Source: CAYXDO01 sp964463485 (GTDB lineage Bacteria; Myxococcota; Kuafuiibacteriia; Kuafuiibacteriales; Kuafuiibacteriaceae). From it: DNA of 64,000 bases. Location of the stretch: assembly GCA_964463485.1 (NCBI GenBank), contig CAYXDO010000017.1, positions 38,892 to 102,891 of the forward strand, given 5' to 3'. The translations under genes were made by a program, and so were the position numbers. Within the stretch, counting starts at the first letter, position 1. Each line of letters opens with the position of its first letter. The notes beneath the pieces are model-generated. The model was not told where the DNA came from and did not search any database. It saw only the letters and a program-made list of their open reading frames with translations. Positions 58,103 through 64,000 of this stretch are shown in pieces.

Positions 58103-58553
58103 CCGGGTCCAGCTTGGACTCCGCCTCCGGGGACACAATCGAGAGAGCAGTTGCGGCTGGGTTGGATTGCCAGAGCCGCACGGACTGAGCCGTCTTTCCC
58201 CGCGCTCCTTCGGCAGAAAAGCGGAGATCCAGGGCGGGTTCGGCTGCGCACGTGTCGATGCTGGCGCCCTGCTGCTCGATGGCCTCGACTGGAAAGCGGG
58301 CCTCAACCCTGCCCCCGTTCGCCCGCGACGCGAAGACACCTTCGATGACCGAGCGTCCGTTCCAATCTTCGAGTCGAACGCGAGCCGAAGGGTCGTTCGA
58401 GTGCAGAACCACGACAAATTCCGACTGGGTTTTCGTGACCTCAGCGGTGGCCGCAAACGGGGTCACCTCCGCGGCGTCCGGAGACGAAACGGGTGCTTTG
58501 GTTTCGCTCGTGCAGCCGAACAAGGCCAGGAGTAGTGCTCTCCGCAAACTCAT
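58062..58553 (-). CDS. Putative lipoprotein, C-terminus disrupted
   Basis: 163 aa from ATG 58553 (MSLRRALLLALFGC, lipobox LFGC). A beta-rich domain follows ('EFVVVLHSNDPSARVRLEDW', 'RVEARFPVEAIEQQGASID'). The last 15 or so residues (after 'PEAESKLDPDG') are read from what is integrase sequence in another frame, so the natural end is lost or the genes were fused by deletion. The ATG overlaps the upstream stop as ATGA. Family unknown. Confidence 0.7.
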   Translation of the reverse strand: MSLRRALLLALFGCTSETKAPVSSPDAAEVTPFAATAEVTKTQSEFVVVLHSNDPSARVRLEDWNGRSVIEGVFASRANGGRVEARFPVEAIEQQGASIDTCAAEPALDLRFSAEGARGKTAQSVRLWQSNPAATALSIVSPEAESKLDPDGARHAAPRRTPD

Positions 58554-59197
58554 CACTGACCTTCCTCGGTCGAGGCGCTCAACATGAAGCCGACTTGTCC
58601 ATGGTAGGGTCCGGCGAGCACCGGAATGAGTATGAGTTGCCGGGTTCCGGACCTGACCGTATCCATCTCTCCGGTTCGGAAAAACTTTGCGGCGGCGGCT
58701 TTCCACACGGGGATTGCTTCTGCGGGAGACAATGCATTCACGAAATCCAGACCGGCCTTACTCATGATTTTCGGGGGACCGGCGACCGAAAGGTGAAAGA
58801 TGTTCGCTCCAAAGTCGCCGCTTCCCGGACCTGCCATTTCGTCAGTGATTCGAAGTCCGTCAGGGCTGCCTTTCGCGAACGAGTAGTAGTCGCCGGGTGG
58901 GTAGTCCTTTGCCATCTCGGCGCTGACCCGCTCAAGGCCTCGCGTCGGTCGGACCTGGTAGCGTTTTTCGACGGACTCCAGGCCAGGCACACCCAGTCCG
59001 AGAGGGAGGGCCTTGGAGACGGGCTTCGGAGGCTGCAGCGGGGGCGGAGTCGGCGGAGGGACTGGCGGGATCGATGGGCGGGGTGCTTGCTCGACCTTCT
59101 GCGGCGGGGCCGATCTCGGTTCGTCGCAGGCCAATGAACACCCTGCGAAGAGGGCCGGAATCCAGAATCTCGCAAGCCTTGAGCCGCAGGGCTTCAT
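58553..59197 (-). CDS. Putative lipoprotein with Pro-rich linker
   Basis: 214 aa from ATG 59197 (MKPCGSRLARFWIPALFAGC, lipobox FAGC; a second Cys follows at SLAC). A Pro-rich linker of about 30 residues leads to an alpha/beta domain ('KRYQVRPTRGLERVSAEMAK', 'GANIFHLSVAGPPKIMSKAG', 'TRQLILIPVLAGPYHGQVGF'). Unknown family. It begins 2 nt after the preceding stop and is coupled to the next gene by ATGA, making the middle of a three-lipoprotein operon. Confidence 0.72.
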   Translation of the reverse strand: MKPCGSRLARFWIPALFAGCSLACDEPRSAPPQKVEQAPRPSIPPVPPPTPPPLQPPKPVSKALPLGLGVPGLESVEKRYQVRPTRGLERVSAEMAKDYPPGDYYSFAKGSPDGLRITDEMAGPGSGDFGANIFHLSVAGPPKIMSKAGLDFVNALSPAEAIPVWKAAAAKFFRTGEMDTVRSGTRQLILIPVLAGPYHGQVGFMLSASTEEGQ

Positions 59198-59199
59198 GT

Positions 59200-59886
59200 T
59201 CAACCTCCGAGGCACGTGTACCGTCCCACGCAGTCAGACGAAGTTTGGCAAGTGACTTGATCGGAGCAGTCAGCCGAGGCGCATTGCCGGAATTGGCAGA
59301 AGTCGACCTGGCTACCTTCGGCTGAAAGCAAGGACGGGTCGGAGTCGAGGCAGTGATACGGGCTGGTCGGGCGACCGCATTCTTCCCAGTACCGCGCGCC
59401 GTCGCACAATTCGGTGCAGGCGCCCAAGTCTGGCTGATCGAGAAACACGGGGATCATGATGCACACGGGTGTGCAAAAGCCCCCCGGGCCGAACACGAGC
59501 CCAGCATCGGCGGTCGTATGGCCCGAAGGGACCGATGCGCTCGCGTCGGCCAAGGGTGCAACGCGGCCCGAGGCGCACGGAACCGCACAGCGATACGAGC
59601 TCAGGGTCCATTCTTCGCCGCCGCAGCACGGCGCCGGAGGGTTGCAGACGTACTTGCAGTCGCCTTCCTCGAAGCAGTGCCCAGAAGCCGAGCCTTCGAC
59701 GGTGGTCGGCGACACTCCGCCGGAGACCGAGGCCGAGCAATCGTTCACCGAGTGCGCTGACAGGTCGATGAAGGTCCCCGGCGGGCACTTCGCGTTTTCG
59801 CATGCGATCTCGGACGTCCGGTCACAGGCGAGGCTCAGCCCGAACAGGGCGAGCACGAGCGCACGCGCCCATACGAATGTGAGCAC
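59200..59886 (-). CDS. Cys-rich lipoprotein, first gene of the element 1 operon
   Basis: 228 aa from GTG 59886. Signal MLTFVWARALVLALFGLSLAC (lipobox SLAC). About 24 further Cys in short loops ('CENAKCPPGTF', 'CKYVCNPPAPCCGGEEW', 'CTPVCIMIPVFLDQPDLGAC', 'CQTSSDCVGRYTC') suggest a disulfide-rich extracellular protein. Family unknown. The start codon lies inside a 17-bp inverted repeat matching the operator proposed for the adjacent XRE regulator, so repression of the operon is likely. Confidence 0.72.
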   Translation of the reverse strand: MLTFVWARALVLALFGLSLACDRTSEIACENAKCPPGTFIDLSAHSVNDCSASVSGGVSPTTVEGSASGHCFEEGDCKYVCNPPAPCCGGEEWTLSSYRCAVPCASGRVAPLADASASVPSGHTTADAGLVFGPGGFCTPVCIMIPVFLDQPDLGACTELCDGARYWEECGRPTSPYHCLDSDPSLLSAEGSQVDFCQFRQCASADCSDQVTCQTSSDCVGRYTCLGG

Positions 59887-59894
59887 AGCTCACA
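59878..59894. promoter_or_regulatory. Operator 1 (perfect inverted repeat)
   Basis: TGTGAGC-ACA-GCTCACA, a perfect 7+3+7 inverted repeat overlapping the GTG start of the lipoprotein operon. It shares the half-site GTGAGC with operator 2. Predicted binding site of the divergent XRE regulator. Confidence 0.65.
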
Positions 59895-59930
59895 CGAGTG
59901 CACGTAGGACTTCCTAGAATCAATGCCGGA

Positions 59931-59945
59931 GTGAGCGCGACTCAC
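59931..59945. promoter_or_regulatory. Operator 2
   Basis: GTGAGC-GCG-ACTCAC, the same 6+3+6 layout as operator 1 with one mismatch, ending 2 nt before the regulator's GTG. Predicted autoregulatory site. Confidence 0.6.
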
Positions 59946-59947
59946 AC

Positions 59948-60280
59948 GTGGTAAGTACGGCGGCAGAGCTCGGTCGGCTCGTGGGCCGTCGGATCCGTGC
60001 GCTCCGGCAGAAGCGCGGGTGGCAACAGGTTGATCTTGAGGCGCATCTCGAAGGTGCGGCAACGCGGTCCTCGGTGTCCTACTTGGAGAACGGTCGGATC
60101 TTTCCCTCGCGCGACACCCTGCATGCCCTCGCTCGGGCCTTTGAGGTTCCCGCCGCGGCCCTCGTTCTCGATCCGGCCGACCGGCGTCAGCGGATCGCGT
60201 TGGCCATTCTCGATTGCGACGAAGACCTCCTTCCCGGGCTTGAGAAGTTGGTCGACGCGGGGGAGTCAGATTCGACTTGA
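59948..60280 (+). CDS. XRE-family transcriptional regulator
   Basis: 110 aa from GTG 59948. A helix-turn-helix of the Cro/CI type occupies about 8-68: 'LGRLVGRRIRALRQKRGWQQ', 'SSVSYLENGRIFPSRDTLHA', 'LARAFEVPAAALVLDP'. The short C-terminal helix region may dimerise. It is divergent from the lipoprotein operon with two matching inverted repeats between them, the usual arrangement for an autoregulated repressor. It lies 57 nt upstream of the two-gene unit, which it may also control. Confidence 0.9.
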   Translation: MVSTAAELGRLVGRRIRALRQKRGWQQVDLEAHLEGAATRSSVSYLENGRIFPSRDTLHALARAFEVPAAALVLDPADRRQRIALAILDCDEDLLPGLEKLVDAGESDST

Positions 60281-60337
60281 TCTGGACCCGAAGACTGCGC
60301 GCTTTCCCCGGCTTCGCGCGCACGCTATGTCCGAACC

Positions 60338-60748
60338 GTGGCTCGTTTCTATCGCGTCATGCGCCCCGCGGACGACGCCCTTCCGATCGCGGGATCCGGC
60401 GCCACGAAGCTCGGCGTCCGCGTTCCGAAGGACATCGCTCCCAACGCCGATGGCGAGGTCGCGCCATCAACCGGAGGGATGTCGGTGGCACCGACGCTCG
60501 GCACGCTCCCGTTATCTCTCGTGCCCGCGCGGCTCGCGCATCTCGTGCCCGGAGCCTACGGCAACAACAAGGACCGCGTGTGGATGATGGGCGATGGTCC
60601 CTTTGTCAGCGGGCCAGTGGCTCCAAAGTTAGATCTGAACGTGGACCGACTGGATCACGCGAACGTCGAGCCCGATGCTACAATGCCGCTCGGAGACTAC
60701 GTTGGAGCCCTCGAAGCAACTCGAAGCGCCTGGTCAAATGCGCACTGA
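60338..60748 (+). CDS. Small conserved-looking protein, possible Tse2-like toxin fold
   Basis: 136 aa from GTG 60338. Pattern: 'MARFYRVM' start, 'GMSVAP' (compare TGGTSVF in Tse2), a mid-chain 'GDGPFVSGPVAPKL', then 'LDLNVDRLDHANVEPDATMP' and 'LGDYVGALEATRSAW'. The order of short R-Y start, GxSV, P..L.L..D...H....P...MPL..Y..AL resembles Tse2-family ADP-ribosyltransferase-fold toxins. This is pattern matching only and the identity is weak. It overlaps the downstream TPR gene by 11 nt, so the two are co-translated; a toxin and partner relation is possible. Confidence 0.5.
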   Translation: MARFYRVMRPADDALPIAGSGATKLGVRVPKDIAPNADGEVAPSTGGMSVAPTLGTLPLSLVPARLAHLVPGAYGNNKDRVWMMGDGPFVSGPVAPKLDLNVDRLDHANVEPDATMPLGDYVGALEATRSAWSNAH

Positions 60749-61871
60749 GCGCAGCGTGCTGAAGGAGCAGATCGGGCTCATGCTCCGCATCCGCGCGCTG
60801 ATGGCCAGCGGGCGCGGCGATGACGATGAAGCGGACGAGCTCCGTGAACGTACGCTCGACACGTGGCATTCGCTCACACCAACAGAGCTTCGGTTTCTTC
60901 AAGATGCATCCGCGGATCTTCATGCGCTGCAAGGTTCCGAGCGCAACCCAACCTCGCACTCGGTGGACGCGAATGCGCTTCGCTCGCTGGGCGTCGCCGT
61001 CGAAGAGCAGAAATGGCCGAGCGTTCTCGAGCTCCTTCGATACAAAGTGCCCCAAATTCGCGAGGATTATCAGCTGTACTTCCGCGCGCGCGCATATCGC
61101 GCACTAGGATTTCCGGAGCTCAGCGTGCCGTTCATTCGGGCCGCTGCGAGCGTCTCGCCTTCGAACATCAACTTCGAGGCGCTCCTTCTCGACACGCTTT
61201 TGAGCCTCGGTTCGTTCAACGAAGCGGTCGAGCGCGCTGAGGAAATTGTGCGCGACCCGAACGCGCGACACCCGCGACTGAGGCTGCGAGCTGCAGACGT
61301 CTTCTTTCGAGCCGCGCAGCACGAGACCAATTCTGGGCGCCGAGGCGCGCTGTTCACCCGCGTCACCGAGCTCATCGAACGATCGATCGAAGGACACTCC
61401 AAACTTCCTGACAACGAACGGCTGCGAAGTGTCGAAGCTGGCGCCTGGATCGAGCTCGGCCTTGCCTACTCGCACTTGGCTGATCACGGGATGGCGACCT
61501 CCGCGTTCGAACGTGGGCTAGAGCGGTTCGGAGACCATTCGCTGGTCTGCACGGCGGCCGGATTGCACTACTTGAGGCTTGGAGATGCTCGCGGCGACCT
61601 GCTCCTTCGTCGAGCCGCGCAGCTCCAAGCGCAGGTGCCCTATCCGTACATGTACCTGGCGCATTCGGCGCTGAAGGAAGGTGACCGAGCCGCATTCGAC
61701 GGCGCCGTCAAAGTCGCTCGTGAACGAACAACCTCGGCCAGCACGGGTGCGACCCTGGACGCCTGGATCGCGGCGATGAACGAGGAGGCTAGAGACGCCA
61801 AGGTCGCGTCCCTACGCTTCCCGGAGGTCTCCGACGAGGAACTGATCCCGACGATCGACCTGGCGGCGTAG
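60738..61871 (+). CDS. TPR-like repeat protein, partner of the small protein
   Basis: 377 aa from ATG 60738; a frame to 60675 would extend further into the upstream gene. The first 110 residues are helical ('SVLKEQIGLMLRIRALMASG', 'TPTELRFLQDASADLHALQG'). TPR units follow ('QLYFRARAYRALGFPELSVP', 'ALLLDTLLSLGSFNEAVERA', 'WIELGLAYSHLADHGMATSA', 'LVCTAAGLHYLRLGDARGDL'). No membrane segment. Overlaps the preceding gene by 11 nt. TPR proteins bind partners; here it might neutralise or chaperone the small upstream protein. Function unknown. Confidence 0.78.
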   Translation: MRTERSVLKEQIGLMLRIRALMASGRGDDDEADELRERTLDTWHSLTPTELRFLQDASADLHALQGSERNPTSHSVDANALRSLGVAVEEQKWPSVLELLRYKVPQIREDYQLYFRARAYRALGFPELSVPFIRAAASVSPSNINFEALLLDTLLSLGSFNEAVERAEEIVRDPNARHPRLRLRAADVFFRAAQHETNSGRRGALFTRVTELIERSIEGHSKLPDNERLRSVEAGAWIELGLAYSHLADHGMATSAFERGLERFGDHSLVCTAAGLHYLRLGDARGDLLLRRAAQLQAQVPYPYMYLAHSALKEGDRAAFDGAVKVARERTTSASTGATLDAWIAAMNEEARDAKVASLRFPEVSDEELIPTIDLAA

Positions 61872-62607
61872 GCCCTGGAATCGTTCGACGACTCAGAGAC
61901 TCCGGAGGCCAGCCAGCCCTCAGGGCCTTGCGTACGGAAACGGAGTCGCCTGCTTCCAGGGCCTCAAGTGCCCGCGCGAGAAGCCTTTTGACGGTTTTGA
62001 CACCCTCCGTCCGTTCCCGACTCTTCCCGACCCTTGAGGCCAATCCCGGAAACCGGATTGACCATACTTTCCGGACCCTTGGGACCCCAACCGACCCTTC
62101 CGTATCCTTCGGGTCGCGCTTGCCCCCGATTTCAACTCCCGCCGGCTCCAGTCTTTTCTCTGCAGTTACAGCTACTTGGTCGGTGTCAGTGCCACTGTCA
62201 GTGAGGTTTGGTACCTCGGGGACGGAACCCGCCTTCGGGCCCTTGATCGAGTACTTCATCATCTCGGCGCATACGGCTTGCCACGGCTGACGGTTGTAGC
62301 CGTCGCGAACGGTCTCGACCGGGCACGGGTGCGTCACTCGGCTCATGATCTCGGAGTTGCAGCCCGCCGCGACTGTGAGGCTGATAAACGTTGACCGGCC
62401 ATCGTGGGGCGATCTCCGACGAAGCCCGAGCTTCTTCAGGTCGCCGCAGATTCGCTTCCGGAAGGTGTCCGCGCTCCACTCCGTCGTCGGGCCGCCGTTG
62501 CGTCTACCGCGAGCCCGGTCGAGTGGCTGAGGCACGATGAGGTCGTCGATGGTCGGTGGACGACCGTAACGTTCGGCCCATCCCTTTGACCACCAACGAT
62601 CAAGCAT
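61789..62607 (-). pseudogene. Second tyrosine integrase, C-terminal fragment read through its att site
   Basis: The 272-aa frame starts inside the catalytic domain: 'LDRWWSKGWAERYGRPPTID', 'DTFRKRICGDLKKLGLRRRS', 'PHDGRSTFISLTVAAGCNSE' (HxxR), 'RVTHPCPVETVRDGYNRQPW' (second His, Tyr). The first catalytic Arg and everything before are missing. It is homologous to the 57155-58102 integrase. Unlike that gene it has no stop before the att repeat (62131-62151), so it reads on as 'LEPAGVEIGG' into element 1; that tail includes 'VKRLLARALEALEAGDSVSV', which looks more than random. Upstream the frame is cut at a junction with a kinase fragment. Confidence 0.8.
62131..62151 (+). repeat. Attachment site copy 2
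   Basis: Exact 21-bp repeat of the ssrA 3' end (57133-57153) but without the rest of a tmRNA. It marks the end of element 1 and the start of a second element whose integrase fragment lies just to its right. Confidence 0.85.
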
Positions 62608-62735
62608 CGCCTGAGCCCGACAACATCGTCGTGTCCGAACACGGTGCCTATCTCATCGACTTCTCAATCGGCATCTGTCTCACCCCAGAACCGGGCCTGA
62701 CGCGGGCTACGAAGGTCGGCGAGAAGGAGACGAAC
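62556..62735 (+). pseudogene. Fragment of a Hanks-type protein kinase
   Basis: In frame with the AAA gene but upstream of its own start, the segment 'PDNIVVSEHGAYLIDFSIG' equals kinase subdomains VIb-VII (K-PDN...DFG, here DFSIG). It begins about 62612, directly at the point where homology of the neighbouring integrase fragment stops. Before that the frame is only antisense to the integrase. A kinase gene was evidently cut here. Confidence 0.6.
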
Positions 62736-63587
62736 ATGACCTGGCCCGTACGCGCCGTCGAGTTCGGATCGCTTCCTCGAGACCCTGACCGGGACGCCCC
62801 GTTGGTTGACGTCCGCGTGCCAACTCGCACGCGGCAAGAGATCGTCTTATCGCCAACTCTGGAGCGGAAGCTTGACCGCGTCGAGAGCGAGATGCGCTTC
62901 GCTCCGAAGTTCGCGCGGCAGGGACTCGCACCGAAGAGTCGCCTACTCTTCGTGGGTCCGCCGGGCTGCGGCAAGACGCTGTGCGCTGAGATCATTGCCG
63001 CCGACCTCGACCTCACGCTCGTGTACGCGCGCTTCGACGGAATCGTGTCGTCGTACCTCGGCGAGACAGCGAGCAATCTTCGACGTGTCTTCGGGTACGC
63101 CGCGCAGTCGCCGTCGTTGCTGTTCTTCGACGAGTTCGACGCGCTCGGCAAACGACGCGACGACGCGCAGGACGTCGGTGAGCTCAAGCGAGTCGTGAGC
63201 AGCTTCCTCCAGATCCTCGACTCGTACCCGCGCGACAAACTCGTCATCGCTGCGACCAATCACGAAGGTCTGCTCGACCCTGCGTTGTGGCGACGCTTCG
63301 ATGAGGTGCTTCACTTCAAGAAGCCCACGCCGTCGCAGCTCGCACGCTTGATCGAGCTACGGTTGCGAAGCGTCCGAAGAGCACCGATTGATGTCTCAGC
63401 CTTGTCGGCGAAGATGCGTGGCTTCACGTTCGCAGATGCGGAGCGCGTGTGCTTCGAGGCCACGAAGTCGATGATGCTCGCCGGCACGCGCGAGGTTACG
63501 CAGGAGCTGTTGCTTGAGGAGCTCGCAGAGCAGAAGGCTCGCGTGCAGCTTGCGCATGGTCGCGCTGCCGCAAAGCGACAGGCGTGA
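62736..63587 (+). CDS. AAA+ ATPase (FtsH/VPS4-like core), first of an AAA-S8 peptidase pair
   Basis: 283 aa from ATG 62736 with an AAGGAGA ribosome site. Walker A 'LLFVGPPGCGKTLCAEIIAA', pore-like 'VYARFDGIVSSYLGETASNL', Walker B 'LLFFDEFDALGKRRDD', sensor 1 'LVIAATNHEGLLDPALWRRF' with arginine finger. It ends as GTGA over the start of a gene whose N-terminus resembles S8 peptidases paired with such ATPases. In that pairing the ATPase is thought to restrain or feed the protease; several such pairs are described as toxin-antitoxin or defence-like. The ATPase appears intact. Confidence 0.9.
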   Translation: MTWPVRAVEFGSLPRDPDRDAPLVDVRVPTRTRQEIVLSPTLERKLDRVESEMRFAPKFARQGLAPKSRLLFVGPPGCGKTLCAEIIAADLDLTLVYARFDGIVSSYLGETASNLRRVFGYAAQSPSLLFFDEFDALGKRRDDAQDVGELKRVVSSFLQILDSYPRDKLVIAATNHEGLLDPALWRRFDEVLHFKKPTPSQLARLIELRLRSVRRAPIDVSALSAKMRGFTFADAERVCFEATKSMMLAGTREVTQELLLEELAEQKARVQLAHGRAAAKRQA

Positions 63588-64000
63588 CAGTGGCCGAAGA
63601 TAGCGGCCCGTTACTTCAGCTCCGCTCATCGCGGACGTTGCCGCGGCGCAAACGCCAGCCGAACTTTCCACCGCCACCGAGTCGTGATCCGCGGCGCCAC
63701 GCAGCTCACCTTCGAGCGGGCTTGAACGACGTTCAGACCCACTTCAGCGAAGCCGTTCGACGGCGACCCGACCTGGCGACGGACGTACCGTAACGCTCGC
63801 GTGGGACCCGCCTGTCTCGTTGACCCATCGCGACCGACCGGTCGGCGTCCAGCTAACCTGGGGCCTCGTGCGTGGTGACGTATCGGACGACGAAGTCCGC
63901 TCAGCGATCTCGGCAATCGCGGCCTCCGATGCTTCCGATCCAGGTGCCTTCACTGACGGTGGATGGCGATCTCGACTGACCTCGGCGCCGACCGCGTGCA
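63584..64000 (+). pseudogene. S8 (subtilisin-like) peptidase remnant, internal deletion, runs off the window
   Basis: Starts GTG 63584, overlapping the AAA stop. The first frame (to TAA 63793) has 'PNFPPPPSRDPRRHAAHLRA' and 'GLNDVQTHFSEAV', the RDR..H...L..QL type start of S8 peptidases that follow AAA ATPases. Immediately beyond, another frame opens ('GRTVTLAWDPPVSL', 'LTWGLVRGDVSDDEVRSAIS') and stays open to 64000; this resembles the C-terminal beta domain of the same family. The whole catalytic core (Asp-His-Ser) is absent, so a large internal deletion with a frame change is inferred. The true 3' end is outside the window. Confidence 0.6.

Larger units (their letters stand above)
57133..62151. 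mobile_element. Integrative element 1 in the tmRNA 3' end (about 5 kb)
   Basis: Bounded by exact 21-bp direct repeats, the first being the end of ssrA. Next to the first repeat is a tyrosine-recombinase gene in the orientation typical of ssrA islands. Cargo: three lipoproteins in an operon, a divergent XRE regulator, and a two-gene unit of unknown function. The integrase lacks its N-terminal part, so the element is probably no longer self-mobile. A second integrase immediately beyond 62151 implies another element in tandem. Confidence 0.75.

Noticed and set aside
57155..64000. Prophage
   Set aside because: Integrases are present but no capsid, terminase, portal, tail or lysis gene is seen.

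Overview
The window looks like chromosomal DNA of a Myxococcota (Polyangia-type) bacterium. It is GC-rich throughout. It encodes a Hanks-type Ser/Thr kinase, several PEGA-domain proteins, many lipoproteins with myxobacterial Cys-rich repeats (CGNG...CDD...GDGC), zinc-ribbon/TPR membrane proteins, and a DUF3160 lipoprotein. A run of 100 N at 51870-51969 shows that this is a scaffolded draft or metagenome assembly. Most genes carry ordinary housekeeping or envelope functions.

Layout. 1-5.5 kb: cell-envelope proteins on the minus strand (a PPC/Cys-rich lipoprotein with a poly-Asn linker, an outer-membrane barrel, a glucodextranase-C-like secreted protein). 5.6-11.9 kb: a translationally coupled plus-strand operon of kinase, TPR-TonB receptor and lipoprotein. 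12-14.5 kb: Uma2 nuclease-fold protein, BNR-repeat protein and MoaD/ThiS-like protein. 14.8-25.4 kb: aconitase, UvrD/PcrA helicase, a zinc-ribbon/GYF/TPR protein, gatC-gatA and a PEGA protein. 25.4-32.7 kb: a minus-strand string of lipoprotein, cysteine desulfurase, IscA/ErpA-type carrier, fibrinogen-like lipoprotein, lipoprotein and a small CULT (cereblon-type) protein. 32.8-43.8 kb: OPT transporter, metallopeptidase-like protein, DUF3160, a VapBC module between 55-bp direct repeats, TauE permease, transglutaminase-like lipoprotein and a PEGA protein. 43.9-50.1 kb: DUF2231, GlpD, a pseudo-HD-GYP protein paired with a HEAT-repeat protein, and PspA. 50.2-56.7 kb: zinc-ribbon/SH3-like protein, TruD, a repeat array with the assembly gap, a nucleotide-sugar dehydrogenase, a zinc-ribbon/TPR protein and SelB.

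56.8-64 kb is the accessory part. The tmRNA gene (ssrA) ends in a 21-bp sequence that recurs about 5 kb downstream. A tyrosine-recombinase gene lies immediately beyond each copy. This is the arrangement of two tandem integrative elements in the ssrA 3' end. Element 1 carries a three-lipoprotein operon, a divergent XRE regulator with two matching operators, and a two-gene unit (a small protein with a Tse2-like toxin pattern plus a TPR partner). Element 2 is a mosaic: a truncated integrase, a kinase fragment, an intact AAA ATPase and a broken S8 (subtilisin-like) peptidase that runs off the window.

The strongest candidates for new biology are the bacterial CULT protein with its full tri-Trp cage, the shared-module HEAT/pseudo-HD-GYP pair, the vapBC module between duplicated gene ends, and the tandem ssrA elements with their regulated cargo. 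Family calls come from reading motifs by eye; no database search was run.
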